Below are positions 17,040 to 25,331 of a stretch of 64,000 nucleotides of DNA, piece by piece. The stretch is from NCBI RefSeq assembly GCF_001279005.1, contig NZ_LGCN01000143.1, positions 46,624 through 110,623 on the forward strand. The letters run 5' to 3'. Both the position numbers and the translations under genes were made by a program. Source of the DNA: Streptomyces caelestis (lineage in GTDB: Bacteria > Actinomycetota > Actinomycetes > Streptomycetales > Streptomycetaceae). Below the pieces are notes generated by a model. The model saw only the letters and a list, made by a program, of their open reading frames with translations. It did not search any database and had not been told where the DNA came from. The first letter of the stretch is position 1. Each line of letters begins with the position of its first letter.

Positions 17040-18740
17040 ATGGACGCTGACGCCATCGAGGAGGGCCGCCGACGCTGGCAGGCCCGGTACGACGCCGCTC
17101 GCAAACGCGACGCGGATTTCACCACGCTCTCCGGCGATCCCGTGGAGCCGGTGTACGGGCCCCGGACCGGGGACACCTACGAGGGGTTCGAGCGGATCGG
17201 CTGGCCGGGGGAGTACCCCTTCACCCGCGGGCTGTATCCGACCGGCTACCGGGGGCGGACGTGGACCATCCGGCAGTTCGCCGGGTTCGGGAACGCCGAG
17301 CAGACCAACGAGCGCTACAAGATGATCCTCGGCAACGGCGGGGGCGGCCTCTCCGTCGCCTTCGACATGCCGACGCTCATGGGCCGCGACTCCGACGACC
17401 CGCGCTCCCTGGGCGAGGTCGGCCACTGCGGGGTGGCGATCGACTCGGCCGCCGACATGGAGGTCCTGTTCCGGGACATCCCGCTCGGGGACGTGACGAC
17501 CTCCATGACGATCAGCGGGCCCGCCGTGCCCGTCTTCTGCATGTACCTCGTCGCCGCCGAGCGCCAGGGCGTCGACCCTGCCGTGCTCAACGGCACGCTG
17601 CAGACGGACATCTTCAAGGAGTACATCGCGCAGAAGGAGTGGCTCTTCCAGCCCGAGCCCCATCTGCGCCTGATCGGCGACCTGATGGAGCACTGCGCGG
17701 CCGGCATCCCCGCCTACAAGCCGCTCTCCGTCTCCGGCTACCACATCCGCGAGGCCGGCGCGACGGCCGCGCAGGAGCTGGCGTACACGCTCGCGGACGG
17801 CTTCGGGTACGTGGAGCTGGGGCTCAGCCGCGGCCTCGACGTCGACGTCTTCGCCCCCGGCCTCTCCTTCTTCTTCGACGCGCACGTCGACTTCTTCGAG
17901 GAGATCGCCAAGTTCCGTGCGGCCAGGAGGATCTGGGCCCGCTGGATGCGGGACGTCTACGGCGCGAAGAGCGACAAGGCGCAGTGGCTGCGGTTCCACA
18001 CCCAGACCGCCGGTGTCTCGCTGACCGCGCAGCAGCCGTACAACAACGTCGTACGGACCGCCGTGGAGGCGCTGGCGGCGGTGCTCGGCGGGACCAACTC
18101 CCTGCACACCAACGCCCTCGACGAGACCCTCGCACTGCCCAGCGAGCAGGCCGCCGAGATCGCCCTGCGCACCCAGCAGGTGCTGATGGAGGAGACCGGC
18201 GTCGGCAACGTCGCCGACCCGCTGGGCGGTTCCTGGTACGTCGAGCAGCTCACCGACCGCATCGAGGCGGACGCCGAGAAGATCTTCGAGCAGATCAAGG
18301 AGCGGGGCCTGCGCGCCCACCCGGACGGGCGGCACCCGATCGGGCCGATCACCTCCGGCATCCTGCGCGGCATCGAGGACGGCTGGTTCACCGGCGAGAT
18401 CGCCGAGTCGGCGTTCCGCTACCAGCAGGCGCTGGAGAAGGGCGACAAGCGGGTCGTCGGCGTCAACGTCCACACCGGGTCGGTCACCGGCGACCTGGAG
18501 ATCCTGCGGGTCAGCCACGAGGTGGAGCGCGAGCAGGTGCGGCTCCTCGGCGAGCGCAAGTCCGCCCGCGACGACGCGAAGGTGCGCGGCGCGCTCGACG
18601 CCATGGTCGGGGCCGCCCGCTCCGGCGCCAACATGATCGGGCCGATGCTCGACGCCGTACGCGCGGAGGCGACCCTCGGCGAGATCTGCGGCGTCCTGCG
18701 CGACGAGTGGGGCGTGTACACCGAGCCCGCCGGGTTCTAG
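17040..18740 (+). CDS. icmA: Isobutyryl-CoA mutase large subunit
   Basis: A 566-residue B12-dependent mutase catalytic subunit that interconverts isobutyryl-CoA and n-butyryl-CoA with a separate small cobalamin-binding subunit. The TIM-barrel domain is complete, but the C-terminal B12-binding domain (DxHxxG) of methylmalonyl-CoA mutases is absent. Specificity residues agree with Icm: Phe80 (in TIRQFAGF) where methylmalonyl-CoA mutase has Tyr, and Gln198 (in EYIAQKEW) where it has Arg. Length equals that known for Streptomyces IcmA. The small subunit is not in this window. A ribosome site GAAGG lies close to the ATG. Confidence 0.93.
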   Translation: MDADAIEEGRRRWQARYDAARKRDADFTTLSGDPVEPVYGPRTGDTYEGFERIGWPGEYPFTRGLYPTGYRGRTWTIRQFAGFGNAEQTNERYKMILGNGGGGLSVAFDMPTLMGRDSDDPRSLGEVGHCGVAIDSAADMEVLFRDIPLGDVTTSMTISGPAVPVFCMYLVAAERQGVDPAVLNGTLQTDIFKEYIAQKEWLFQPEPHLRLIGDLMEHCAAGIPAYKPLSVSGYHIREAGATAAQELAYTLADGFGYVELGLSRGLDVDVFAPGLSFFFDAHVDFFEEIAKFRAARRIWARWMRDVYGAKSDKAQWLRFHTQTAGVSLTAQQPYNNVVRTAVEALAAVLGGTNSLHTNALDETLALPSEQAAEIALRTQQVLMEETGVGNVADPLGGSWYVEQLTDRIEADAEKIFEQIKERGLRAHPDGRHPIGPITSGILRGIEDGWFTGEIAESAFRYQQALEKGDKRVVGVNVHTGSVTGDLEILRVSHEVEREQVRLLGERKSARDDAKVRGALDAMVGAARSGANMIGPMLDAVRAEATLGEICGVLRDEWGVYTEPAGF

Positions 18741-18882
18741 ACCCGACGCCGCTCGGCCGGGGCGGCGGGAGCATCCGCCGACGCGGCTGCCCCCGCCGTC
18801 GCGCCGCCCTGGACGCGCCGCCGCTCGGAGGTGTTCCGGGCGGGGAGCCGGTGCCCTGCCCCATGACCGCGCGGAGGGGAGA

Positions 18883-18919
18883 TCGCCGTGGCCCGCGGTC
18901 CTGATCCGGGCCACGGCGA
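18883..18919. terminator. Hairpin between convergent genes
   Basis: A 13-bp inverted repeat, TCGCCGTGGCCCG and CGGGCCACGGCGA, encloses an 11-base loop. It lies between the ends of icmA (forward) and the beta-propeller gene (reverse), so it can serve both. Confidence 0.65.
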
Positions 18920-18939
18920 CGTCCGTGCCGGAGGCCGTC

Positions 18940-20292
18940 TCAGCGGCGGGTGATCTCCACGGTCACCTCGGCGGAGGCCGCGGTGTGCCAGGGGTCACCG
19001 GCGTACGTCACGCCGTACCTCGCCTGACCGACCCTTCTCGGCGTGTCGGTCACGGTGAAGGTGCCGTCGGCCGACACGGTGACGGTGCCCAGCGAGGTGC
19101 CTTCCGGGGCGGCGGCGTCGTAGCGCTTCACCGCGACGGTGGTGCCGGGAGCGAAGCCGGCCGCCGGAGCCAGGGTGCCGGTGACGGTCAGTTCCCGGTA
19201 CCTCCTGCTGGTCGGAGGCGCCTCGAGGGCAAGGGTGGTCTGCACGGTGGTGGCGACCTGCCGCGCATGGAACCGGAGCCCCATGACGCCGGTCTGCTGG
19301 GTCACGGCGAAGACCCGGCTCCCGTCCGGCGCCCAGGCGAGCCCCTCGTCCACCAGCCTCTCGGTGTCACCGCCCAGCTCGACCGTGGTCAGCGGAGCGG
19401 GAGCGCCCGGCGCGTAGAAGGACAGGTCCGGCACGCCGACGCTGTTGTTGGAGGTTCCTCCGGCCACCGTGCCGTCGGGTGCGACGGCGACGGCCAGGGG
19501 AGAGGGCGAGGCCGCGGGGGTTCCCCGGTCCGAGAGGTCGTCGAGGCGGAAGGCCTGGTAGCCGGGCGATATGAGGGCGGCCACGACGACGCTCCGGCCG
19601 TCGGGTGTCACGGCCAGGTCCCGCAGGCCGTTCATCTCGGTCCCGGAGAAGACCCGCCGGGCGGTCACCTCGGGTGATCCGCCGCCCACGTCGTACACCG
19701 TGAGGGTGTTGACGTTGGGGTTGCCCGTGCCGGCCACCAGCACGTCGGGGTCGGCGGGGGAGGCGACGAGTTCCGCCCCCCAGTCCAGTGAAGCGTCCAG
19801 ACCGAGCTCGATCACCGGCTCGGCACCGGACACGTCGACCGACCCGAGGTCCCCGGTGACGCCGTATCCGAACCACAGCTTCCCGCCCGCGAAAGCCAGG
19901 CTCCACGGGGCGGTGCCCTCGCCCACGAAGTACCGTGCGGTCTCCGTCAGCGTCGCGGTGTCGTACGCGACGATGGTGTCGATGTCCCGCGCGGCCACGT
20001 AGAGGGTCCGGGAGTCGGGCGACAGGGCCAGCCCGCCGGCGCCCGGCAGGCCGCTCAGCCAGGTGCTGCTCCCGCCGTCGTAGTCCGTCACCACGACCCG
20101 GCCGTCCGCTCCCGCGGGCGAGCTGAGGAAGACCTGCCGGTTGCTCCCGTCGACCTCCATGTCGGCGAGGGAGTACAACGGCACCGGCACGCCGTCCGCC
20201 GCGAACGCCGGGGAAGCTCCCGGAACGGTCAGCAGCAGCGAGCCGAGGGCGGCGGTGAGCGTGGTGCCCAGCGCCCGTCTGAGTATGCGCAA
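18940..20292 (-). CDS. Secreted YncE-like beta-propeller protein with Ig-like C-terminus
   Basis: A roughly 450-residue exported protein. The proposed TTG start at 20292 follows GAAGGG at 9 bases and gives a textbook signal peptide (MRILRRALGTTLTAALGSLL... ending PAFA-ADG); the frame is open upstream with an ATG at 20319 that lacks a ribosome site. Residues 40-340 contain repeated beta-propeller blades such as GGLALSPDSRTLYVAARD, DLAVTPDGRSVVVAA and GLAWAPDGSRVFAVT. The last 100 residues form an Ig-like/Big domain (LTVTGTLAPAAGFAPGTTV, SADGTFTVTD). Probably a cell-surface or extracellular protein; ligand unknown. Confidence 0.82.
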   Translation of the reverse strand: MRILRRALGTTLTAALGSLLLTVPGASPAFAADGVPVPLYSLADMEVDGSNRQVFLSSPAGADGRVVVTDYDGGSSTWLSGLPGAGGLALSPDSRTLYVAARDIDTIVAYDTATLTETARYFVGEGTAPWSLAFAGGKLWFGYGVTGDLGSVDVSGAEPVIELGLDASLDWGAELVASPADPDVLVAGTGNPNVNTLTVYDVGGGSPEVTARRVFSGTEMNGLRDLAVTPDGRSVVVAALISPGYQAFRLDDLSDRGTPAASPSPLAVAVAPDGTVAGGTSNNSVGVPDLSFYAPGAPAPLTTVELGGDTERLVDEGLAWAPDGSRVFAVTQQTGVMGLRFHARQVATTVQTTLALEAPPTSRRYRELTVTGTLAPAAGFAPGTTVAVKRYDAAAPEGTSLGTVTVSADGTFTVTDTPRRVGQARYGVTYAGDPWHTAASAEVTVEITRR

Positions 20293-20323
20293 GGTAGTGC
20301 CCTTCTGTGTCCCATGCATCACG

Positions 20324-20433
20324 TCGGCACACCGGTTGGACGACCGGAGGGGACGGCGCGGGGCGCCGTCCGCCAGGATTCTGCGGGGCGGAGCCCCTTG
20401 AATCACGGCGGCACACCGGCTGGACGACCGGAG
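20324..20433. repeat. Direct repeat with GGACGACCGG core
   Basis: Two near-identical 26-base copies at 20324-20349 and 20408-20433 share CGGCACACCGG-TTGGACGACCGG type sequence, differing by about two bases, and are 84 bases apart. Between them lies a GC-rich segment with GGCGCGGGGCGCC. This resembles the dispersed GC-rich intergenic repeats of Streptomyces; it falls between two genes on the same strand. Confidence 0.55.
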
Positions 20434-20499
20434 CGGAAGGCGCGCGGCGCGGAGCCGGGAATTCGGAACCCCGTATCAGCGGCTCGCCGCGCGGCCGTG

Positions 20500-21312
20500 T
20501 CACGGCTTGCGGGCCACCGCGCCGTACAGCGAGATCACCGCGTGCTCGTCGGTGGTCTCGCCGTGCGCGAGCTCGGGGTGCCACTCGGTCAGCTGGACCA
20601 GGCCCGGCGCCACCGGCTCCAGCCCCTCGAAGAAGCGGGCGATCTCCGCGCGGCTGCGCGGCGCGAGCGTGACGCCGCCCGCCCGGTACATCTCGACGCC
20701 GCGTCCGACCGCCTCGGGGTCGAAGTCCGCGGTGAGCTGCGACAGGACCAGATGGCTGCCGGAGGGCAGCGCCCCGACGAGCCGCGCCACCAGGCCGTAC
20801 GGGTCGTCCTCGTCGCCGAGGAAGTGCGTCAGCGCGACGAGGGACAGCGCCACCGGCCGGTCGAAGTCCAGCTTCTCGCGGGCCTGTTCCAGAATGAGTT
20901 CGGGCTCGCGCACATCGGCCTGCACGTAGTCGGTGACGCCCTCGGGGGTGCTGCGCAGCAGCGCCTCGGCGTGCTTCAGCACGATGGGGTCGTTGTCGGT
21001 GTAGACGACGCGGGACTCGGGCGCGATGCCCTGGGCCACCTGGTGCAGATTGGGTTCGGTGGGGATGCCGGTGCCGATGTCCAGGTACTGGCGGATCCCC
21101 GCCTCGCCGGCCAGCCACCGGGTGACCCGCTGCATGAACCAGCGGTTGGTGCGGGCGACGTACTGGGCCGTGCCGTCGACGCCCATGATCTGCCGGCCCA
21201 GTTCCTCGTCGACCGGGTAGTTGTCCTTGCCGCCGAGGAACCAGTCGTAGACCCGGGCCGGGTGCGGCCTGGAGGTGTCGATCCGTGCGGTGGCGGGTCC
21301 GGTCCCGGTCAT
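20500..21312 (-). CDS. SAM-dependent methyltransferase (DUF574/Methyltransf_19 type)
   Basis: A 270-residue enzyme of the family that is strongly expanded in Streptomyces. It opens MTGTGPATARIDTSRPHPAR and carries the family hallmark RVYDWFLGGKDNYPVD, the SAM-binding motif YLDIGTGIPTEPNLH, the motif II region VVYTDNDPIVL and a VQADVREPELIL segment. An AGGGAGG ribosome site lies upstream of the ATG at 21312. The frame is open further upstream, but that part is out of frame with the adjacent TetR gene and has no matching features. Substrate unknown. Confidence 0.9.
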   Translation of the reverse strand: MTGTGPATARIDTSRPHPARVYDWFLGGKDNYPVDEELGRQIMGVDGTAQYVARTNRWFMQRVTRWLAGEAGIRQYLDIGTGIPTEPNLHQVAQGIAPESRVVYTDNDPIVLKHAEALLRSTPEGVTDYVQADVREPELILEQAREKLDFDRPVALSLVALTHFLGDEDDPYGLVARLVGALPSGSHLVLSQLTADFDPEAVGRGVEMYRAGGVTLAPRSRAEIARFFEGLEPVAPGLVQLTEWHPELAHGETTDEHAVISLYGAVARKP

Positions 21313-21431
21313 GCGCGCCTCCCTGGCTGCTCGGCGTCCCGTGCGTTCCGTGCGTCCCGGTGCGGGATGATCACGATCCTCGCAGCGCACCGGGGGCGGT
21401 GACAGGCGACTACCGGCCGACCGTGGCCGGT

Positions 21432-22052
21432 TCAGGGTCCTGCGGCGGCGAGGCCCGACAGCAGGACCCGGGTGAAGCCGTGCACCCACTCCTCGTCGGC
21501 CGGTTCCGCGCTCACCAGGGTGCGGTGCACCACCGCGCCGGCCACCATGTCGAAGATCAGGTCGACGGTGCGGGCCGCCTCGCCGGTGTCGGGCGCCGGC
21601 GGCAGCTCGCCCCGCGCCTGCGCTCGCGCCCGGCCGGCGAGGACGAGACGTTTCTGCCGGTCCACGATCGAGGCGCGGATGCGCTCGCGCAGGGCGTCGT
21701 CGCGGGCGGCCTCCGCCACCACCGCCATCAGGCCGTTCCGGGCCTCCGGGCGGGTCAGGATCGTGGCGAACTGGAGCACCACGCCCTCGATGTCGGCGGC
21801 CAGCGAGCCGCGGTCGGGCAGGGTCAGCTCGTCGAAGAGTTCCGCGACCGCGTCCACGACCAGCTCGTTCTTGCCCGCCCAGCGCCGGTAGAGGGTGGTC
21901 TTCGCGACCCCGGCGCGCAGCGCCACGTCCCCCAGGGTGAGCTTGGACCACCCCAGTTCGACCAGAGCGGCACGGGTCGCGGCCAGGATCGCGGCGTCCG
22001 CGGCGGCGTTGCGCGGACGCCCGGTGCGACCGGCTGGGGTGCGGCTCTGCAT
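21432..22052 (-). CDS. TetR-family transcriptional regulator
   Basis: A 206-residue repressor. The N-terminal helix-turn-helix is ALVELGWSKLTLGDVALRAG followed by VAKTTLYRRWAGKNELV, the classic TetR recognition helix. The C-terminal ligand domain (residues 75-200) is of the TetR_C_11-like type with a TVDLIFDMVAGAVVHRTL dimer helix. Its start region faces the thioredoxin gene across 235 bases, in which a 17-bp inverted repeat sits. Ligand unknown. Confidence 0.9.
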   Translation of the reverse strand: MQSRTPAGRTGRPRNAAADAAILAATRAALVELGWSKLTLGDVALRAGVAKTTLYRRWAGKNELVVDAVAELFDELTLPDRGSLAADIEGVVLQFATILTRPEARNGLMAVVAEAARDDALRERIRASIVDRQKRLVLAGRARAQARGELPPAPDTGEAARTVDLIFDMVAGAVVHRTLVSAEPADEEWVHGFTRVLLSGLAAAGP

Positions 22053-22138
22053 GGCACGACGATAACGGCGGATTCCGCGCGCCCCTACGTGAGGGAGATC
22101 ACCGAGGCGCCCTGTTCAGCGGGGACCGGTCGGCATTA

Positions 22139-22155
22139 CGCTACGACCCGTAGCG
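22139..22155. promoter_or_regulatory. 17-bp inverted repeat, candidate TetR operator
   Basis: CGCTACG, the spacer ACC, and CGTAGCG form a perfect 7+3+7 palindrome. It is 87 bases upstream of the TetR start codon and 133 bases upstream of the divergent thioredoxin gene. Size and position fit an autoregulatory TetR operator. Confidence 0.5.
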
Positions 22156-22287
22156 AAAGCACGTGCGACCGGCGTGCCCGAGCGACGACCACCGGCGTGG
22201 GGTGGGGACCCGGCGCCAGAAGCACACGTACGCCTGGCTTTCCCGGGCGTTTTCACGCACGCGCGGTGTACGGGGGAGGATAGGCGC

Positions 22288-23265
22288 ATGCAGCCACGGA
22301 ACATGTCCATGAGCGGAGTCGTCGACCTCGCCGCGGTGAAGGCGGCCCAGGAGGCCAAGGCGAAGGCGGAGCAGGCGCGCGCGGAAGCGGCCCGGCAGGG
22401 CGGCGGGGGCGCGATCTCCCCGGCCGATCTCGTCATCGACGTCGACGAGGCCGGCTTCGAGCGCGACGTCCTGCAGCGGTCCACCGAGGTCCCGGTCGTC
22501 ATCGACTTCTGGGCCGAGTGGTGCGAGCCCTGCAAGCAGCTGAGCCCGCTCCTTGAGCGGCTCACCGTCGAGTACAACGGGCGCGTCCTCCTCGCCAAGA
22601 TCGACGTCGACGCCAACCAGATGCTGATGCAGCAGTTCGGGATCCAGGGGATCCCGGCGGTCTTCGCGGTGGTGGCCGGACAGGCGCTGCCGCTCTTCCA
22701 GGGGGCCGCGGGCGAGGCGCAGATCCGCCAGACCCTGGACCAGCTGGTGCAGGTCGGCGAGGAGCGCTTCGGCCTGACCGGCCTCGCCGTCGACCCCGAC
22801 GCCGAGCCGGGCGGCGGTGCGCAGGCCGCTCCGGCCGAGGCCGCCGGCCCGTACGACGCCCTGCTGGAGGCCGCCGTCCAGGCCCTGGACGGCGGTGACC
22901 TCGCCGGCGCCGTCCAGGCGTACAAGAACGTGCTCGCCGACGACCCGACCAACCCCGAGGCCACGCTGGGCCTCGCCCAGGCCGAACTGCTCCAGCGGGT
23001 GCAGGGCCTGGACCCGCAGCAGGTGCGCAAGGAGGCCGCCGAGAAGCCGGGGGACGCCACCGCGCAGATCGCCGCCGCCGACCTGGATCTGGTGGGCGGT
23101 CACGTTGAGGACGCCTTCGGCCGGCTCATCGAGACGGTGGGACGCACCGCGGGCGACGACCGCGACGCCGTACGGGTGCGGCTGCTGGAGCTGTTCGAGG
23201 TGGTCGGCGCCGACGATCCGCGCGTGATCGCCGCGCGCCGGGCGCTGGCGCGGGCCCTGTTCTGA
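22288..23265 (+). CDS. Thioredoxin-domain/TPR protein (YbbN/CnoX type)
   Basis: A 325-residue cytoplasmic protein. The start ATG at 22288 follows GGGGGAGGA. Residues 15-37 are an Ala/Lys/Glu-rich helix, residues 47-155 are a thioredoxin fold with the active site WCEPC (Cys79, Cys82) and the cis-proline segment IQGIPAVFAV, and residues 185-325 are TPR-like helices ending in RVRLLELFEVVGADDPRVIAARR. This layout is that of YbbN/CnoX, a redox-linked co-chaperone that hands clients to GroEL/DnaK. Unlike E. coli YbbN it keeps both cysteines, so it could be a genuine oxidoreductase. Confidence 0.9.
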   Translation: MQPRNMSMSGVVDLAAVKAAQEAKAKAEQARAEAARQGGGGAISPADLVIDVDEAGFERDVLQRSTEVPVVIDFWAEWCEPCKQLSPLLERLTVEYNGRVLLAKIDVDANQMLMQQFGIQGIPAVFAVVAGQALPLFQGAAGEAQIRQTLDQLVQVGEERFGLTGLAVDPDAEPGGGAQAAPAEAAGPYDALLEAAVQALDGGDLAGAVQAYKNVLADDPTNPEATLGLAQAELLQRVQGLDPQQVRKEAAEKPGDATAQIAAADLDLVGGHVEDAFGRLIETVGRTAGDDRDAVRVRLLELFEVVGADDPRVIAARRALARALF

Positions 23266-23919
23266 GCCACCGGGCGCCGTTGCCCGATTCCGGTTGATCT
23301 GCCGGGGGTTCGGGTGCGTGGGGTTCGAGTTGCCGAACGGATGACGGATACCGATGCGGCCGTGCTTTGCCAAATCTTGGCAATCGCGGCCGCTGTTACT
23401 GGCAGTAAGTCGCGGGTGAGGGTCTGTCTGGTTCCGTCCGCGGATCAACTGTTTTGTACGGCACTTTCGGTGTACCCAGCGTCGCTGCGCGACATCGGCG
23501 GGCCGCCGCGCGGTTATCCGGTCGTTACTAGCCAGTAACGAACCCCCTTGTGTCGACGGCGAGAATGCACCACGATCGGCGACGCTCGGTCCATTACCCG
23601 TACCCCGACAGCCGGTCGGGCCGCGGGAACTCCTGGGTCCCCACCGAGCAGGGCCGGCGGCAGTGACGCCGGTCCTTGGACAGGGGGGTCTTCGCCCACC
23701 CGGCGAAGCCTGTCCGCAGGGTTGTGCGTGATGCGTGTCAGGCGCGACCAGTGGTTGTCGCTCGGGGGTGATCGCCGGTGATTCGGGTGCGTCGTACGTG
23801 CCGTCGAGCGCGGCGCTCTCCTTCCCGAGGACGTAGCACTTCTCCCATCCCTGCCCGGCCGAGCCGCCGTTCACGGCGACGGGCCGGAGCAGGAGATGTA
23901 CGTCCGAGAAGGAGGAAAT
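23266..23919. promoter_or_regulatory. Long upstream region with three palindromes
   Basis: No gene is seen in these 654 bases. Three inverted repeats stand out: TTGCCAA-ATC-TTGGCAA (23367-23383), TTACTG-G-CAGTAA (23396-23408) and CGTTACT-AGCC-AGTAACG (23523-23540). The last two share the TTACT...AGTAA half-sites and could bind the same regulator. A good ribosome site, AAGGAGG, precedes the next gene. The segment 23420-23560 is less GC-rich and may hold the promoter. Confidence 0.5.
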
Positions 23920-24561
23920 ATGGAGTCCCAGGTGCGTGGCGGGACCAGATGGAAGCGGTTCGCTGTGGTCATGGTGCCCAGCGTGCTCGCGACGGCGGCG
24001 GTGGGTGTCGGCCTGGCGCAGGGTGCGCTCGCGGCGTCGTTCAGCGTGTCCGGCCAGCAGTTCAAGGTGAAGGCCGACTATCTGAAGGGCGAGGGGTTCG
24101 CCCAGTACGGCGGTATCGACACCGTCTACAAGTCAGCCGACGGTGAAGGAGGGAAGAAGCCGGTCCCGGTCGCCATCTCGTCGTTCGACACCGCAGAGAT
24201 CACCAAGATGTGCCAGTCGGTGGCGACGAAGGTCCCTCTCATCGGCAAGACGGTCTACCTCCGTCTCGATGCGGGCAAGGAAAAGCCGGTCACGGCCAAG
24301 AACCTCTACATCGACGTCGCCCAGCTCGACGCCGACGCGAGGTTCGAGGACATCGACATCGGTGTTGCGGTCCAGAACAAGAGCCGCGGTCCCGCCGTCA
24401 AGGAGGGCGAGAACGTGATGAAGGGCGGCTTCGCCCAGCAGGCGAGAGAGGCCCATCTCTACGGCGTCGAGCAGACGGCGTGGGCGACCACGGCCGGCAC
24501 GTTCACGCTGAACGGCCTGTCGATGCGTCTCGGTATGGACCCGAAGATGGAGTGCTACTGA
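23920..24561 (+). CDS. DUF6230-like exported protein
   Basis: A 213-residue protein with an N-terminal signal/anchor (RWKRFAVVMVPSVLATAAVG) and a beta-rich exterior domain (residues 40-213). It resembles the DUF6230 family, formerly mislabelled cholesterol esterase. It has just two cysteines (in KMCQSV and the C-terminal MECY). The start at 23920 has AAGGAGG at the best distance; an in-frame ATG at 23896 has none. Next to DUF6114-like and Pro/Glu-rich exported proteins, the usual companions. Function unknown; lipid or vesicle association has been guessed only from context. Confidence 0.82.
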   Translation: MESQVRGGTRWKRFAVVMVPSVLATAAVGVGLAQGALAASFSVSGQQFKVKADYLKGEGFAQYGGIDTVYKSADGEGGKKPVPVAISSFDTAEITKMCQSVATKVPLIGKTVYLRLDAGKEKPVTAKNLYIDVAQLDADARFEDIDIGVAVQNKSRGPAVKEGENVMKGGFAQQAREAHLYGVEQTAWATTAGTFTLNGLSMRLGMDPKMECY

Positions 24562-24581
24562 CGGCTCCGTCACCGGGATGA

Positions 24582-24635
24582 CCCGGGGCAGCTGAGCTGC
24601 CCCGGGGGGCGGAGAAGTCATCGCTTCTCCGCCCC
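24582..24635 (+). terminator. Two tandem hairpins after the DUF6230 gene
   Basis: The first has 12-base arms CCCGGGGCAGCT and AGCTGCCCCGGG around a single base (24582-24606), and the second has GGGGCGGAGAAG and CTTCTCCGCCCC around a six-base loop (24606-24635). They lie between the first and second genes of the operon and may cause partial termination so the first gene is expressed more strongly. Confidence 0.65.
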
Positions 24636-24755
24636 GCCGCCCCGCCGCCCGGCAGGTCCGCGTGCCGGGCCACCCTCACAGACCCACACTTCCGGCTTCT
24701 ACGCGCCCACGGCCGAGCCGGTACGTACTTCCACCGGACCCAGGGAGCTTTTTCC

Positions 24756-25331
24756 ATGAGTGCCGAGACTCCGGTCCAGAGCGCCGGTACCTTCACCCGG
24801 CTGCGTCTGCGATTCCGCGACTGGCGGGGCACCCGGCCGTTCTGGGCCGGTCTGTTCACGCTGCTGGGCGGCATCCCCATCGCGTACTTCCCCTACGCCA
24901 CGCTCAAGTTGGGCCACATGTCGCTCGCCATGGCGACGACGGCCGGCGCGGGGTCGCTGATCATCGGCGTGCTGCTGGTCACGCTGGGCCTGACCATGTG
25001 GTTCCAGTCCGCCACCCGGGTCTTCGCCGGTGTCGCGACGATCCTGCTGGCCCTGGTGTCCCTGGTGGTCTCCAACATAGGCGGCTTCCTGATCGGCTTC
25101 CTGCTCGCGCTGGTCGGCGGCGCCCTCGCCCTCTCCTGGGCGCCGGGCGAGCCGCCGGTCGAGGCGGAGGGGGAGCGTCACGGCGCCGACGCGCCCACGG
25201 GGGAGGCGGCGCCGGACGACACGCTCCACGACCCCGCCGTGGCACCGCGGTTCCCGGCCGCTTCCCTGGAGAAGGGGGAGGACGGAGAGGCGGACGGCGC
25301 CAGGGTCACAGGGGGGCACCGTGTCGGCTGA
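24756..25331 (+). CDS. DUF6114-like membrane protein
   Basis: A 191-residue protein with four hydrophobic helices (about 29-48, 54-76, 82-100 and 104-126) after an Arg-rich start RLRLRFRDWRGTRPFW, which resembles the DUF6114 family. The C-terminal 60 residues are hydrophilic and acidic. The gene overlaps the next by 11 bases. In many Streptomyces it sits between a DUF6230 gene and a secreted Pro-rich protein gene, as here. Function unknown. Confidence 0.82.
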   Translation: MSAETPVQSAGTFTRLRLRFRDWRGTRPFWAGLFTLLGGIPIAYFPYATLKLGHMSLAMATTAGAGSLIIGVLLVTLGLTMWFQSATRVFAGVATILLALVSLVVSNIGGFLIGFLLALVGGALALSWAPGEPPVEAEGERHGADAPTGEAAPDDTLHDPAVAPRFPAASLEKGEDGEADGARVTGGHRVG

